64,000 nt of DNA from Chromobotia macracanthus (lineage: Eukaryota; Chordata; Actinopteri; Cypriniformes; Botiidae): assembly GCA_036877525.1 (NCBI GenBank), contig JAZGTH010000019.1, forward strand, positions 6,959,501 through 7,023,500, given 5' to 3'. A program made the translations under genes and the position numbers. Below the pieces are notes generated by a model. The model was not told where the DNA came from. It made no database searches and saw nothing but the letters and a program-made list of their open reading frames with translations. Positions 60,401 to 62,738 of this stretch are shown here, one piece after another; within the stretch, counting starts at the first letter, position 1; the number at the start of each line of letters is the position of its first letter.

Positions 60401-62738
60401 CCCTTTAGTTGATGCTAATGTATCACTTATCACAGATTAAGGTGAAGGGTGTCATTATTATGGAACCATACCGAATTGGGAAAATATTGAAAAATTCTAT
60501 TGTTTCTACTGCTGCCAAAATTTCACCCTGCAGCTTGAAGTGACATGTTTGTTATACTTAGTAGCTAAGATAATAATAAGCAACTAAAAATCAGGTTCTC
60601 ATTGAAAGCATGAAAATAAACAAAGTGTGAAAAGGATTAATGAGTGTGTGTGTGTCGGCAGCATACCCAGCGTCAGCCTCCACAGCTTCCAACAGGTTTG
60701 TCGGCATCGGAACACGGGACAACAACTTTCTAAACATCCCACAGCAGACGCAGGTACACACACAGATGCAGAACACACACCTGAACTGCTTATGTGGCAT
60801 ATGAGCGATTACCACAGACACCCCTCACCAACATGACAAAGCCAAATGTGTTACAAAACGATAACACATTCTGGAGAATTATATCCAGATCATCCAATTA
60901 ACCTTATGATCAGCTAAAAAAGGAAGCCTGGTTACTTTCACACAAGTATACCACTACATGGAAGTGAAGAAAACCTGCGTCCTTTTTAAACATGTAGAAA
61001 AAGGACTTTACAACTTCAAAAATTATTTTGGGCAAAACCAGAAGAAAACGAAAACAACAAACCAGAACAAAAAACTGTATTTAGTGTACACGTATGTTCT
61101 GTTTGTTTTACACACCAGGGGAGATGGTAAAAATGTAATATGAAATTAATTAAAATAAATTAAAAATAATATCTGTGGTAATGGAATATATGCCAAAGAT
61201 AAACAAATGTTAGGTTGAAAAACAATAATAATAAATAACAGCTTCTCCGGCCTATCAGTCAATCCATCAGCTGGGTTTGATCAGTGGTAGTGCGCTCTGT
61301 TTAGTGCATGTGGTTGGTAGCAGTCAGCAGTCTCGACTGAGGGACACGGCCCTCATTTCAAATGGATTCTGTGCCCGCGTTCCCACTCGCACCAGCTATG
61401 AAAACCACAAGCACTTAAAATGAGCAGCGTACACATGGAAACAATTGTTTTCTTCTCTTCGCTGATTTTAATGTCACTCCTCATTCCAAAACCAGATGTC
61501 GTATGATTCATCAGACTTATGATGTGTGCAAGTAAGTGGGTAATTTAAGGATATGACTTCCCAAAGTTTACCCAGTACAGTAAAGTGCTGCACACACCAC
61601 ACTCCTTACATACACACAGGGTACAAAATCAGCATTCTGTCACGCCTCCAAATTTACTGGACATAAAATAAGTATATGTATAAAAAGAGAGGAAAAAATA
61701 CTTTGTCAATTTTCTTCCTTTCATTGATAACATTCACAAAGTTGTTAAAAAGTGATTTGTACACTTGTTCAAAATTGTTCGGCTGCGACAGATGTTTTCT
61801 CAGCCAACTGGTGGGTATTTAATTGCCAGAAACAGTGTTCACTTGCATTTGGAGCTTGATGAGTGTTCATTTTGGACCCTGCGTGCACATACACACTGCA
61901 GATGGACATGCTGCGACGGATCGAGGATTGATCTAGTTTACATGTGTTGCAAGTAGTTTAAACATGCAGATCTATGCGAGAGAAAAAGTCCAACACAGAG
62001 AAGAGAGAAAGTGAGAGAGAGAAAGAAAGAGGGAGAGACAGAGAGAGAGAAAGAGTCACGTCCTGACTGTCTGGTTGCCCTCAGCAACCAGACATGATGT
62101 CATAGGCAGTTGAACATGAACTTCAACAGGAGGGAACTTAAGAGAAAGGATGGACACCACTGGCAAGAATAACAGTGAGAAAGAAAGAGCGAGAAAGTAA
62201 AAGTAAAGGAGAGAGAGGAAGAGGGAGAAAGAGAGGTAATGTGTGTAATGTTCTACAGACATTGTGAAGTTCAGCTTGTAGTAAATGTGAACAGCATCTC
62301 AAATCTTGTGTTGCTACTCAGATACATTAAAGCAGGACATGTACACATTTTATCTGAAGTAAACCCAGCAAGGGTAAATGTTAGCTTTAGTGAAACATTA
62401 ACTTCGCCTGTGAAAGAAGCTCGATAAATAAGAAACATTACAGACTTCTGAGCTTAAAGCTGCTGGTCTGGAGTTTCACACTTCAGCAGTGTGCGTGTGT
62501 GCATGTGAGCGAGTGTGTATGAGTGTTTAGTGTCCACTGTACTCTAGTGGTTATTTTGTGAATTGTCTCAGTGTTCCTGCTGAATTCTGTGATATAAACT
62601 GATGGAGACTTTAATTTAACTGAAGTTTTAAACAACATGAGGATAGTATATGATAGTATACATTTATTTTTAAATAAGCAAATTTTCTTTAAATAAGAAA
62701 ATTTTTCATTTTCTGTCTTGCAGTCATGGTTCCTTTGA
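1526..62738 (+). CDS. Nuclear factor I X (NFIX), complete 11-exon coding sequence, 501 aa
   Basis: NFIX is a nuclear, site-specific transcription factor that binds as a dimer to the palindrome TTGGC(N5)GCCAA and regulates neural, muscle and blood progenitor genes. The coding exons are 1526-1552, 21735-22266, 50517-50579, 50885-50959, 51164-51284, 51576-51703, 54979-55110, 57586-57755, 58723-58873, 60662-60753 and 62724-62738. They sum to 1506 nt (501 codons plus TGA), and every junction is GT-AG with matching phase. Residues 1-186 form the NFI DNA-binding domain: a basic helix region around residues 35-50 and conserved cysteines at 102, 103, 119, 156 and 162. Residues 187-501 are the Ser/Pro-rich activation region. 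NFIX identity rests on the MYSPYCLTQ start, KSIDDSEMESPVDDVFY in exon 6, RMAFTHHPLP in exon 7 and SWFL at the end; human NFIX has nearly the same length. Exon 7 (132 nt) can be skipped in frame; skipping exon 9 (151 nt) shifts the frame. Which teleost paralogue this is remains undetermined. Confidence 0.97.
1553..2045 (+). promoter_or_regulatory. CpG-rich start of intron 1 with a TATA box at 1804-1812
   Basis: CpG density stays high through the first ~490 bases of intron 1. It holds TATATAAAG at 1804-1812, followed about 25-30 bases later by GC-rich sequence, the arrangement of a TATA-type core promoter on the + strand. A second nfix start site using a downstream non-coding first exon is possible; a GTGAGC donor-like site lies near 2044. 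This is inference from motif spacing only. Confidence 0.35.
2046..8469. other. Intron 1, proximal part: no gene seen
   Basis: AT-rich intronic DNA with short simple repeats: TTA repeats near 2258-2281, TA runs near 3307-3320 and 3474-3489, a compound AT/GT run at 6625-6670, a GT run at 7490-7514 and a long CT-rich tract at 7636-7767. A modest CpG patch lies around 4200-4500 without a recognisable promoter or exon. All open frames here are short and low in complexity or unlike any family I know. Confidence 0.6.
7636..7767. repeat. Long (CT)n-rich tract with GCTCT interruptions
   Basis: About 130 bases of nearly pure pyrimidine on the + strand, built from CTCT blocks interrupted by TTG and CG. 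A homopurine/homopyrimidine mirror repeat of this length can form triplex H-DNA. Open frames over it encode Leu/Ser or Arg/Glu repeats and are artefacts. Confidence 0.9.
8470..8760. promoter_or_regulatory. Candidate conserved non-coding element in intron 1
   Basis: A complex, non-repetitive AT-rich block containing several homeodomain-type TAAT/ATTA cores (e.g. GATTAATTGATTGC near 8617-8632), TTATCATTG and CAGATGTG E-box-like sites. Surrounding DNA is simple or degraded, and this block looks constrained. Intron 1 of vertebrate NFI genes carries many such enhancers, so this is a reasonable guess, but conservation cannot be checked here. Confidence 0.3.
9004..9062. repeat. (TA)n microsatellite, about 29 units
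   Basis: Perfect alternating TA run of about 58 bases. Self-complementary and prone to cruciform extrusion and length polymorphism. Confidence 0.95.
9856..10210. promoter_or_regulatory. Candidate intron-1 enhancer containing a consensus NFI site
   Basis: A GC-richer, non-repetitive block in otherwise AT-rich intron. Contains the full NFI palindrome at 9939-9953 and several short motif-like stretches. It looks like a conserved regulatory element rather than an exon: the 124-codon open frame across it has no family resemblance and no splice-compatible ends. Confidence 0.35.
9939..9953. promoter_or_regulatory. Consensus NFI-binding palindrome CTGGC(N5)GCCAG
   Basis: The sequence CTGGCATGCCGCCAG matches the NFI dimer consensus YTGGC(N5)GCCAR with exact five-base spacing. 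By a manual scan of TGGC occurrences in the window it is the only site with both half-sites and the right spacing. In intron 1 of nfix it suggests auto- or cross-regulation by NFI proteins. Confidence 0.55.
10211..15207. other. Intron 1, middle part: no gene seen
   Basis: No exon recognised. Open frames of 60-130 codons are unlike any family. Holds a MITE end near 12085-12157, an AT-rich stretch of TAATAAT type around 13680-14090, short CT and GA repeats (12270-12325; 15012-15036), and ordinary intronic sequence. 14955-14969 has a near-consensus NFI site (TTGGC N5 GCCTC) with one mismatch pattern. Confidence 0.55.
12085..12157. mobile_element. Terminal fragment of a cyprinid MITE
   Basis: Contains the string family GTTTGGAACAGCATGAGGGT / GAGTAAATAATGACAGAATT followed by TTCATTTTTGGGTAACTGTTACTTTAA. 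I recognise this as the end of a very common short non-autonomous DNA element of cyprinid genomes, usually ending in a run like AACTATCCCTTTAA. The other end is not clear, so this is a truncated or degraded copy. Further copies lie at 42188, 49138 and 57247. Confidence 0.65.
15208..15484. mobile_element. Degraded MITE with CCRTTCACACC inverted ends
   Basis: The left end reads GCCCCATTCACACCGAC and the right end, in reverse complement, reads GGCCGTTCACACCTAA, giving terminal inverted repeats of about 11 bases (CCATTCACACC / CCGTTCACACC) around roughly 275 bases. There is no coding capacity. This is typical of fish non-autonomous DNA transposons. Target-site duplications are not obvious. Confidence 0.5.
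15934..15976. repeat. 12-bp tandem repeat GATCAGATCTCC, about 3.6 copies
   Basis: Three exact units plus a partial one (15934-15945, 15946-15957, 15958-15969, 15970-15976). Each unit has a GATC and the palindrome AGATCT. It lies seven bases before the ATG of the candidate alternative first exon. Confidence 0.9.
15983..16024 (+). other. Candidate alternative first coding exon of nfix
   Basis: ATG at 15983 opens 14 codons (MFPLRPKQYHANPR) that end exactly at CGA|gtgagt, a near-perfect donor, in phase 0, the phase needed to join exon 2 (DEFHPF...). It lies at the 3' edge of a CpG-rich islet, the right position for a first exon. I do not recognise this peptide from known NFIX isoforms. The chance that a random ATG/donor pair fits is not negligible, so confidence is limited. 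Confidence 0.35.
16031..17220. other. Intron 1, AT-rich segment, no gene seen
   Basis: Includes a TA microsatellite near 16117-16140 and an 18-base poly(A) near 17049-17066. The part from about 16540 to 17120 is non-repetitive with octamer-like TTTAAATGCAAG and ATGCATTTAAAT strings (16917, 16642), and may be a conserved non-coding element next to the CpG islet at 17221. Confidence 0.45.
17221..17346. promoter_or_regulatory. Second CpG-rich islet in intron 1
   Basis: About 16 CG dinucleotides in 125 bases with GC content far above the flanks, and a GTTAAC site at 17312-17317. No usable ATG plus donor is seen on the + strand. It may be an alternative promoter, an enhancer, or the start of an antisense non-coding RNA. 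Confidence 0.4.
18508..18536. repeat. Perfect 11-bp inverted repeat with 7-base loop
   Basis: GGTTTTGCCTA at 18508-18518 is mirrored by TAGGCAAAACC at 18526-18536, with loop CAAAATA. It may be a small stem-loop or a footprint of a mobile element end. Confidence 0.85.
19874..19911 (+). other. G-quadruplex candidate overlapping a GC hairpin
   Basis: Four G-runs (19874-77, 19879-85, 19888-90, 19896-99) with loops of 1, 2 and 5 bases fit a G-quadruplex. The last run is also in a perfect 9-bp hairpin, CATGCGGGG / CCCCGCATG (19891-19899 and 19903-19911, loop ACA). The two structures are mutually exclusive. Confidence 0.5.
21735..22266 (+). CDS. nfix coding exon 2: DNA-binding and dimerisation domain (residues 10-186)
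   Basis: This 532-nt exon has the length typical of NFI exon 2 and encodes DEFHPFIEALLPHVRAF through DLYLAYFVHMP. It holds nearly all of the DNA-binding/dimerisation domain, which in the family has an MH1-like fold. It contains the KRKYFKKHEKRMS basic stretch (about residues 36-49), PPCC at 100-103, C119, C156 and C162. The acceptor follows an excellent polypyrimidine tract (about 21660-21734, CTCCAG|GATG); the donor is CCAG|gttagt, phase 1. Relative to mammalian NFIX as I recall it, a few surface positions differ, for example Ser140 and His159-Ser160. The exon is GC-richer than its introns, as expected for coding sequence. Confidence 0.98.
22267..26013. other. Intron 2, first part: no gene seen
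   Basis: AT-rich intronic DNA. It holds a TE-like stretch at 22479-22640, a GT run at 23099-23117, a GA/CT-rich stretch around 23300-23380, and a GC-richer block at 23500-23820 with TGGCATCCTGTGCCA (two NFI half-sites, but seven-base spacing). Open frames across 23468-23822 have no splice-compatible ends and no family resemblance. Confidence 0.5.
22479..22640. mobile_element. Fragment resembling a fish DNA-element end
   Basis: The AACAGGGTTCCCACAGTCAT start, followed by GAAGACCAGGAAGTATCAGG, resembles a widespread fish element that begins GGGTTCCCACGGTCATGGAAAACC. The copy is eroded and its other end is not seen. Confidence 0.3.
26014..26575. mobile_element. Non-autonomous hAT-like element, about 560 bp
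   Basis: The left end AGGGATGGACAATATAGCC and the reverse complement of the right end, GGGCTGGGCGACATAATC, match at most positions of an 18-base inverted terminus of hAT type. The interior is AT-rich and non-coding, and includes four 16-bp tandem units (ATTTGACTTTTATTAT) at 26363-26426. No transposase remnant is seen. Confidence 0.5.
27279..27303. repeat. 25-bp AT-rich palindrome
   Basis: AATATGAAT (27279-27287) and ATTCATATT (27295-27303) form a perfect inverted repeat around AATTTAA. It lies in a block with repeated CATTG motifs, so it may be a paired homeodomain/POU-type site rather than a mobile-element relic. Confidence 0.7.
28282..28338 (+). mobile_element. Tail of a tRNA-derived cyprinid SINE
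   Basis: The string TGTAAATCACTTTGGATAAA then AGCGTGTGTTAAATGAATAAATG matches the 3' tail commonly written as 'GTAAGTCGCTTTGGATAAAAGCGTCTGC...' in fish SINEs. The tRNA-like head is missing or too eroded to see. Confidence 0.6.
29466..29480. promoter_or_regulatory. RFX X-box-like palindrome GGTGCCATGGCAACC
   Basis: Matches the RFX-factor X-box (GTTGCC-ATGG-CAAC type) except for one position, within a short GC-richer block (29400-29560). RFX sites regulate ciliary and neural genes; a role in nfix is only inferred. Confidence 0.4.
31817..33975. repeat. 2.1-kb minisatellite, 17-bp unit CATTACTCTGAACAGAA
   Basis: A tandem array of roughly 120 units. The basic unit is CATTACTCTGAACAGAA (17 bp), with variants ending AATAGAA and ATTAGAA and a 22-bp unit CATTACTCTGAGTGTTCTGG plus AA/AC. 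The first units carry GTTACT (a CpG-containing variant). The 22-bp units recur every few 17-bp units, giving higher-order blocks; for example, the segment starting at 32258 repeats at 32477 (219 bp = 9 x 17 + 3 x 22). The period is not a multiple of three and stops occur, so it is not coding. No spacers as in CRISPR. Confidence 0.97.
33976..37064. other. Intron 2, after the minisatellite: no gene seen
   Basis: Ordinary AT-rich intron. Short AC/GT runs (34448-34460; 35994-36005), an A-run near 34820, and a 14-bp self-complementary tandem (CTTTTCGGAAAAGA, 36374-36408, 2.5 copies). The open frames at 36753-37013 and elsewhere have no recognised homology. Confidence 0.5.
37065..37250. promoter_or_regulatory. 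Candidate conserved enhancer in intron 2
   Basis: A dense, non-repetitive motif block: TTAATATAAACA (FOX-like) next to an exact octamer ATGCAAAT (37126-37133), GATGTGACA (MEIS-like), and two CAGCTG E-boxes at 37149-37154 and 37169-37174, exactly 20 bp apart. This mix of POU and bHLH sites is typical of neural enhancers. Conservation cannot be tested here. Confidence 0.4.
37468..37545 (-). mobile_element. tRNA-Ala-derived SINE head
   Basis: On the minus strand the sequence has a tRNA-like D arm (TAACTCAATGGGTAGAGCAT), a 5-bp anticodon stem (TAGTG/CGCTA) with loop CTAGCAA (anticodon AGC, Ala) and a T arm (ATGGGTTCAAATCC). The acceptor stem does not pair and the flanks are not tRNA-like, so this is a SINE head, not a tRNA gene. 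Confidence 0.7.
37883..37984. repeat. (TG)n microsatellite, about 100 bp
   Basis: Long TG run with a few GAG and CTG interruptions. Confidence 0.95.
38171..38275. repeat. Two (TA)n blocks separated by a short AT-rich spacer
   Basis: Two TA runs (about 38171-38215 and 38238-38273) surround ACTGTATATATAAATATAC-like sequence. The pair is self-complementary overall and adjacent to a perfect hairpin (38299-38332). Confidence 0.9.
38299..38332. repeat. Perfect 15-bp-arm hairpin with 4-base loop
   Basis: ACATTCTTCATCATG (38299-38313) and CATGATGAAGAATGT (38318-38332) are exact reverse complements around TATG. A smaller GTTTC/GAAAC hairpin with a TTCGGG loop lies just before it (38285-38300). Confidence 0.9.
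38340..40439. other. Intron 2 segment: no gene seen
   Basis: AT-rich intron with AC/GT runs near 38422-38468, a CT then CA run at 40020-40070, and low-complexity ATTA-rich sequence at 39540-39710. No exon recognised. Confidence 0.5.
40440..40960. promoter_or_regulatory. Large candidate conserved non-coding element
   Basis: About 500 bases of non-repetitive, balanced-composition sequence free of simple repeats, containing AATGACAG (MEIS/PBX-like), CAGGTGCTG E-box, CATATTC and GGTTATAAAAAACC-type motifs. Such blocks stand out in this repeat-rich intron and often correspond to deeply conserved enhancers of NFI genes. Confidence 0.3.
42188..42253. mobile_element. MITE end, same family as 12085
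   Basis: Contains GGGTGAGTAAATAATGACAG then AATTTTGATTTTTGGGCGAACGGTCCCTTAA, the terminal sequence of the cyprinid short element. Only one end is obvious. Confidence 0.65.
45070..45165. repeat. Diverged cyprinid interspersed repeat
   Basis: Strings such as GGCAACACCCTAACTACCCA and GAACACCCCAATAAAGGCAT resemble the common fish repeat built from 'gcaacaccctagcaaccacccagaacaccc' units. A similar but opposite-strand-looking piece occurs at 46440-46510 (GTTGCATTACTATGTGCGTTACC). Both are eroded. Confidence 0.45.
45463..45485. promoter_or_regulatory. Inverted pair of GATA sites
   Basis: CTTATC at 45463-45468 and GATAAG at 45480-45485 form a palindromic GATA pair 11 bases apart, in a non-repetitive, GC-balanced block (45240-45500). 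NFIX acts in blood progenitors in mammals, so GATA control would be reasonable, but this is inference. Confidence 0.35.
47997..48074. repeat. (CT)n run followed by (GT)n run
   Basis: About 50 bases of CTCT with one TTT interruption, then CAACCTCTGT and a GT run. Confidence 0.9.
49138..49560. mobile_element. MITE split by a tRNA-SINE-like insertion
   Basis: The left part (49138-49245) holds GAATGGAAATTCTGTCGTCATCA, CCTCCAAACCTCTTTGAATTTCTTCTGTGG, the inner sequence of the cyprinid MITE. The right part (about 49503-49545) resumes with TTCCGCTGAACAAAGAAAGA GGTTTGGAACCACATG. Between them lies TGTAGCTCAGCTGGTTGTGG then GTTCGAGACCC (49422-49452), a tRNA-like A/B-box piece of a SINE lacking the anticodon arm. 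I read this as a SINE fragment inserted into an older MITE. Confidence 0.45.
50042..50073. promoter_or_regulatory. Tandem YY1-like motifs upstream of exon 3
   Basis: AAGATGGCTGCC (50042-50053) and AAAATGGCTGCC (50062-50073) are spaced exactly 20 bp, and a third CAAGATGG occurs at 50099. They match the YY1 core AAGATGGCNGC closely. Position about 440 bases before exon 3. Confidence 0.4.
50517..50579 (+). CDS. nfix coding exon 3 (residues 187-208)
   Basis: Encodes ESGQSDSSSQQGDSDIKPPP and then N plus the first base of Gly208. The acceptor is TTTTTTATGCAG|AATC and the donor is ACG|gtaaat. It is 63 nt, phase 1 to 1, so it could be included or skipped without changing frame. It begins the flexible, acidic/serine-rich linker after the DNA-binding domain. 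Confidence 0.96.
50885..50959 (+). CDS. nfix coding exon 4 (residues 208-233)
   Basis: Encodes the conserved block HLSFQDCFVTSGVWNVAELV followed by RVSQ. It is 75 nt, phase 1 to 1, with acceptor CTGCAG|GACATC and donor CAGA|gtaagt. An AC run (50970-50978) lies 10 bases inside the following intron. Confidence 0.97.
51164..51284 (+). CDS. nfix coding exon 5 (residues 233-273)
   Basis: Encodes TPVATASGPNFSLADLESPG and YYNINQVALGRRSLTSPPST, a block shared by NFI proteins. It is 121 nt, phase 1 to 2. The acceptor is TTCTGTTCTGCAG|CCCC; the donor ACGAG|gtaaac is followed at once by an (AC)n tract (51288-51304). In the family this region carries phosphorylatable Ser/Thr-Pro sites (SPP here). Confidence 0.96.
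51430..51465 (+). other. Candidate 36-nt alternative microexon of nfix
   Basis: Between exons 5 and 6 a 36-nt segment is bounded by a good acceptor (long pyrimidine tract ending GCTGTAG) and a weaker donor (CGGAG|gtctgt). It starts in the phase left by exon 5 (AG|G) and ends leaving AG, the phase exon 6 needs. Inclusion would insert 12 residues, RSEVELYASLPR, without a stop codon or frame change. I do not recognise this peptide in described NFI isoforms. By sequence alone it is a prediction; it may be a chance open segment. Confidence 0.35.
51576..51703 (+). CDS. nfix coding exon 6 (residues 273-316)
   Basis: Encodes SNKRKSIDDSEMESPVDDVF then YSSRSPAGTSSQSSGWPNDV and DAG. KSIDDSEMESPVDDVFY is the most diagnostic NFIX segment in the window. 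It is 128 nt, phase 2 to 1, with acceptor CCCCTCTGTAG|CTC and donor GCAG|gtgagt followed by a (CA)n tract (51712-51733). Confidence 0.97.
52437..53314. mobile_element. Non-autonomous hAT-like element in intron 6, about 880 bp
   Basis: Begins CAGGGCCGTCCGTACTGATG and ends CCTAGCTATGGCCCTG, whose reverse complement CAGGGCCATAGCTAGG gives imperfect terminal inverted repeats. The interior is AT-rich with no transposase frame. Flanking 8-mers (GAGACTGG / GATGGAGG) match at only four positions, so the target duplication is eroded or the borders are slightly off. Confidence 0.5.
53679..53714. repeat. (CT)n microsatellite
   Basis: Pure CT run in intron 6. Confidence 0.95.
54446..54477. repeat. (GT)n microsatellite, about 16 units
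   Basis: GT run about 500 bases upstream of exon 7 in intron 6, opposite in sense (complementary in RNA) to the CA tract just after exon 6 at 51712-51733. Confidence 0.95.
54979..55110 (+). CDS. nfix coding exon 7 (residues 316-360)
   Basis: Encodes GLSSPGSLKKPAGKFDFSAL, SAQTRSPRMAFTHHPLPMLA and GVRPG. It is 132 nt, phase 1 to 1, so skipping removes 44 residues in frame; the equivalent exon is alternatively spliced in vertebrate NFI genes. The acceptor GGTTTCTGGCAG|GG sits behind a CTG-rich and GT-rich stretch rather than a pure pyrimidine tract. The donor is CCAG|gtgaga. Confidence 0.95.
55111..57246. other. Intron 7: no gene seen
   Basis: Non-coding; includes GT runs at 56382-56395 and 56998-57010, a GA run at 57011-57033 and a non-repetitive block at about 56400-56700 that might be conserved. 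No alternative exon recognised. Confidence 0.5.
57247..57452. mobile_element. Near-complete MITE, same family as 12085 in reverse orientation
   Basis: Starts AGAATAGTTCACTCAGAAAT followed by GAAAATGCTGTCATCGTTTACTC and ends near GCCGACATGAGGGTGATTAT AAGATGACAG, i.e. inverted ends of the cyprinid short element with an internal GTCTGTGGACT-type middle. About 200 bases, non-coding, in intron 7 just before exon 8. Confidence 0.65.
57586..57755 (+). CDS. nfix coding exon 8 (residues 360-416)
   Basis: Encodes SPRASASALHFPAPSIIQQS, SPYFTHPTIRYHHHQDPLKE and FVQFVCADGSGQPGAQ. This is the conserved transactivation block with the IRYHHH and LKEFVQ motifs found in NFI proteins. It is 170 nt, phase 1 to 0. 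The acceptor CTCTTTCTCAG|GA is strong; the donor CAG|gtaaca runs directly into an (AC)n tract. Confidence 0.97.
57758..57780 (+). promoter_or_regulatory. (AC)n tract immediately after the exon 8 donor
   Basis: The intron starts gtaac and continues as AC repeats. CA repeats are binding sites for hnRNP L and, in RNA, are complementary to the UG tracts before exons 9 and 10. Confidence 0.6.
58692..58714 (+). promoter_or_regulatory. (TG)n tract replacing the polypyrimidine tract of exon 9
   Basis: TG repeats run to within nine bases of the acceptor TATCTACAG|CCG. A conventional pyrimidine tract is missing. UG repeats bind TDP-43 and CELF proteins and can pair with the AC tract at the other end of intron 8 (967 nt long). 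Confidence 0.6.
58723..58873 (+). CDS. nfix coding exon 9 (residues 417-467)
   Basis: Encodes PNGSGQNKLPSSFLLPPPPV, ARPVPMPLPLPEHKPSHTHP and EGGVGSPASP, the proline-rich activation segment. It is 151 nt, phase 0 to 1, so skipping it changes the frame of exon 10 and ends the protein after 23 new residues (439 aa). Such shorter NFI isoforms are known in the family. The acceptor lacks a pyrimidine tract and has (TG)n instead (58692-58714). The donor CCGT|gtaagt is strong. Confidence 0.96.
58874..58968 (+). other. In-frame read-through of exon 9 into intron 9
   Basis: If the exon 9 donor is not used, the NFIX frame stays open for 31 further codons (beginning CKCLEHQTHQSPRN in the continuing frame) to TAG at 58966-58968. 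This would give an intron-retained or alternatively terminated C-terminus without SWFL. There is no polyadenylation signal immediately after it and the donor is strong, so the read-through is probably incidental. Confidence 0.2.
59548..59625 (+). other. Candidate alternative terminal exon of nfix in intron 9
   Basis: A long pyrimidine-rich tract (about 59450-59535) leads to CAATCAG|CAATCG. Read from that acceptor in phase 0, the sequence encodes QSNGDGDASPPLIGCNKQNS followed by SQSLL and TAG at 59623-59625. Phase 0 fits splicing from exon 8 (which ends in phase 0), bypassing exon 9; it does not fit exon 9, which ends in phase 1 and would hit TAA after 15 codons. The peptide is Ser/Gln/Pro-rich like the NFI C-terminus and includes SNGDG, resembling the PNGSG start of exon 9. 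I do not know a described isoform with this end, and no nearby AATAAA was seen. Confidence 0.3.
59584..59614. promoter_or_regulatory. Inverted pair of ATTGGCTG sites
   Basis: ATTGGCTG (59584-59591) and CAGCCAAT (59607-59614) are exact inverted copies 15 bases apart. Each contains a CCAAT box and an NFI TTGGC half-site. They lie inside the candidate alternative terminal exon in intron 9. Confidence 0.45.
60643..60655 (+). promoter_or_regulatory. (TG)n tract at the exon 10 acceptor
   Basis: TG repeats lead into TCGGCAG|CAT, with no pyrimidine tract. GATTAAT just upstream (60636-60642) may serve as branch point. Confidence 0.55.
60662..60753 (+). CDS. nfix coding exon 10 (residues 467-497)
   Basis: Encodes SYPASASTASNRFVGIGTRD and NNFLNIPQQTQ; ANRFVSxGxRD and NIPQQ are conserved at the NFI C-terminus. 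It is 92 nt, phase 1 to 0. The acceptor is weak: TG repeats then TCGGCAG, with no pyrimidine tract. The donor CAG|gtacac runs into AC repeats. Read in the frame left by exon 8 it ends at TAA 60731-60733. Confidence 0.95.
60754..62723. other. Intron 10: no gene seen
   Basis: Starts gtacacacac with a second AC run nearby, and has a GT-rich stretch at 62489-62527 and a GA-rich stretch at 62000-62056. A strong 11-bp palindrome lies at 62068-62094. AT-rich elsewhere. Confidence 0.5.
62068..62094. promoter_or_regulatory. Perfect 11-bp inverted repeat TGTCTGGTTGC / GCAACCAGACA
   Basis: Arms at 62068-62078 and 62084-62094 around CCTCA. The inner GGTTGC...GCAACC resembles an RFX X-box with an extended centre. 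It sits at the end of a GA-rich tract and just before ATGATGTCATAG (CRE/AP-1-like). Confidence 0.55.
62724..62738 (+). CDS. nfix last coding exon (SWFL, stop)
   Basis: After TTTTCTGTCTTGCAG at 62708-62723 the exon opens with TCA TGG TTC CTT TGA, giving Ser-Trp-Phe-Leu and stop. SWFL is the NFIX C-terminus (NFIA and NFIC end SWYLG). Phase 0 matches exon 10. The rest of this exon is 3' UTR. Confidence 0.96.
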   Translation, partial: SWFL

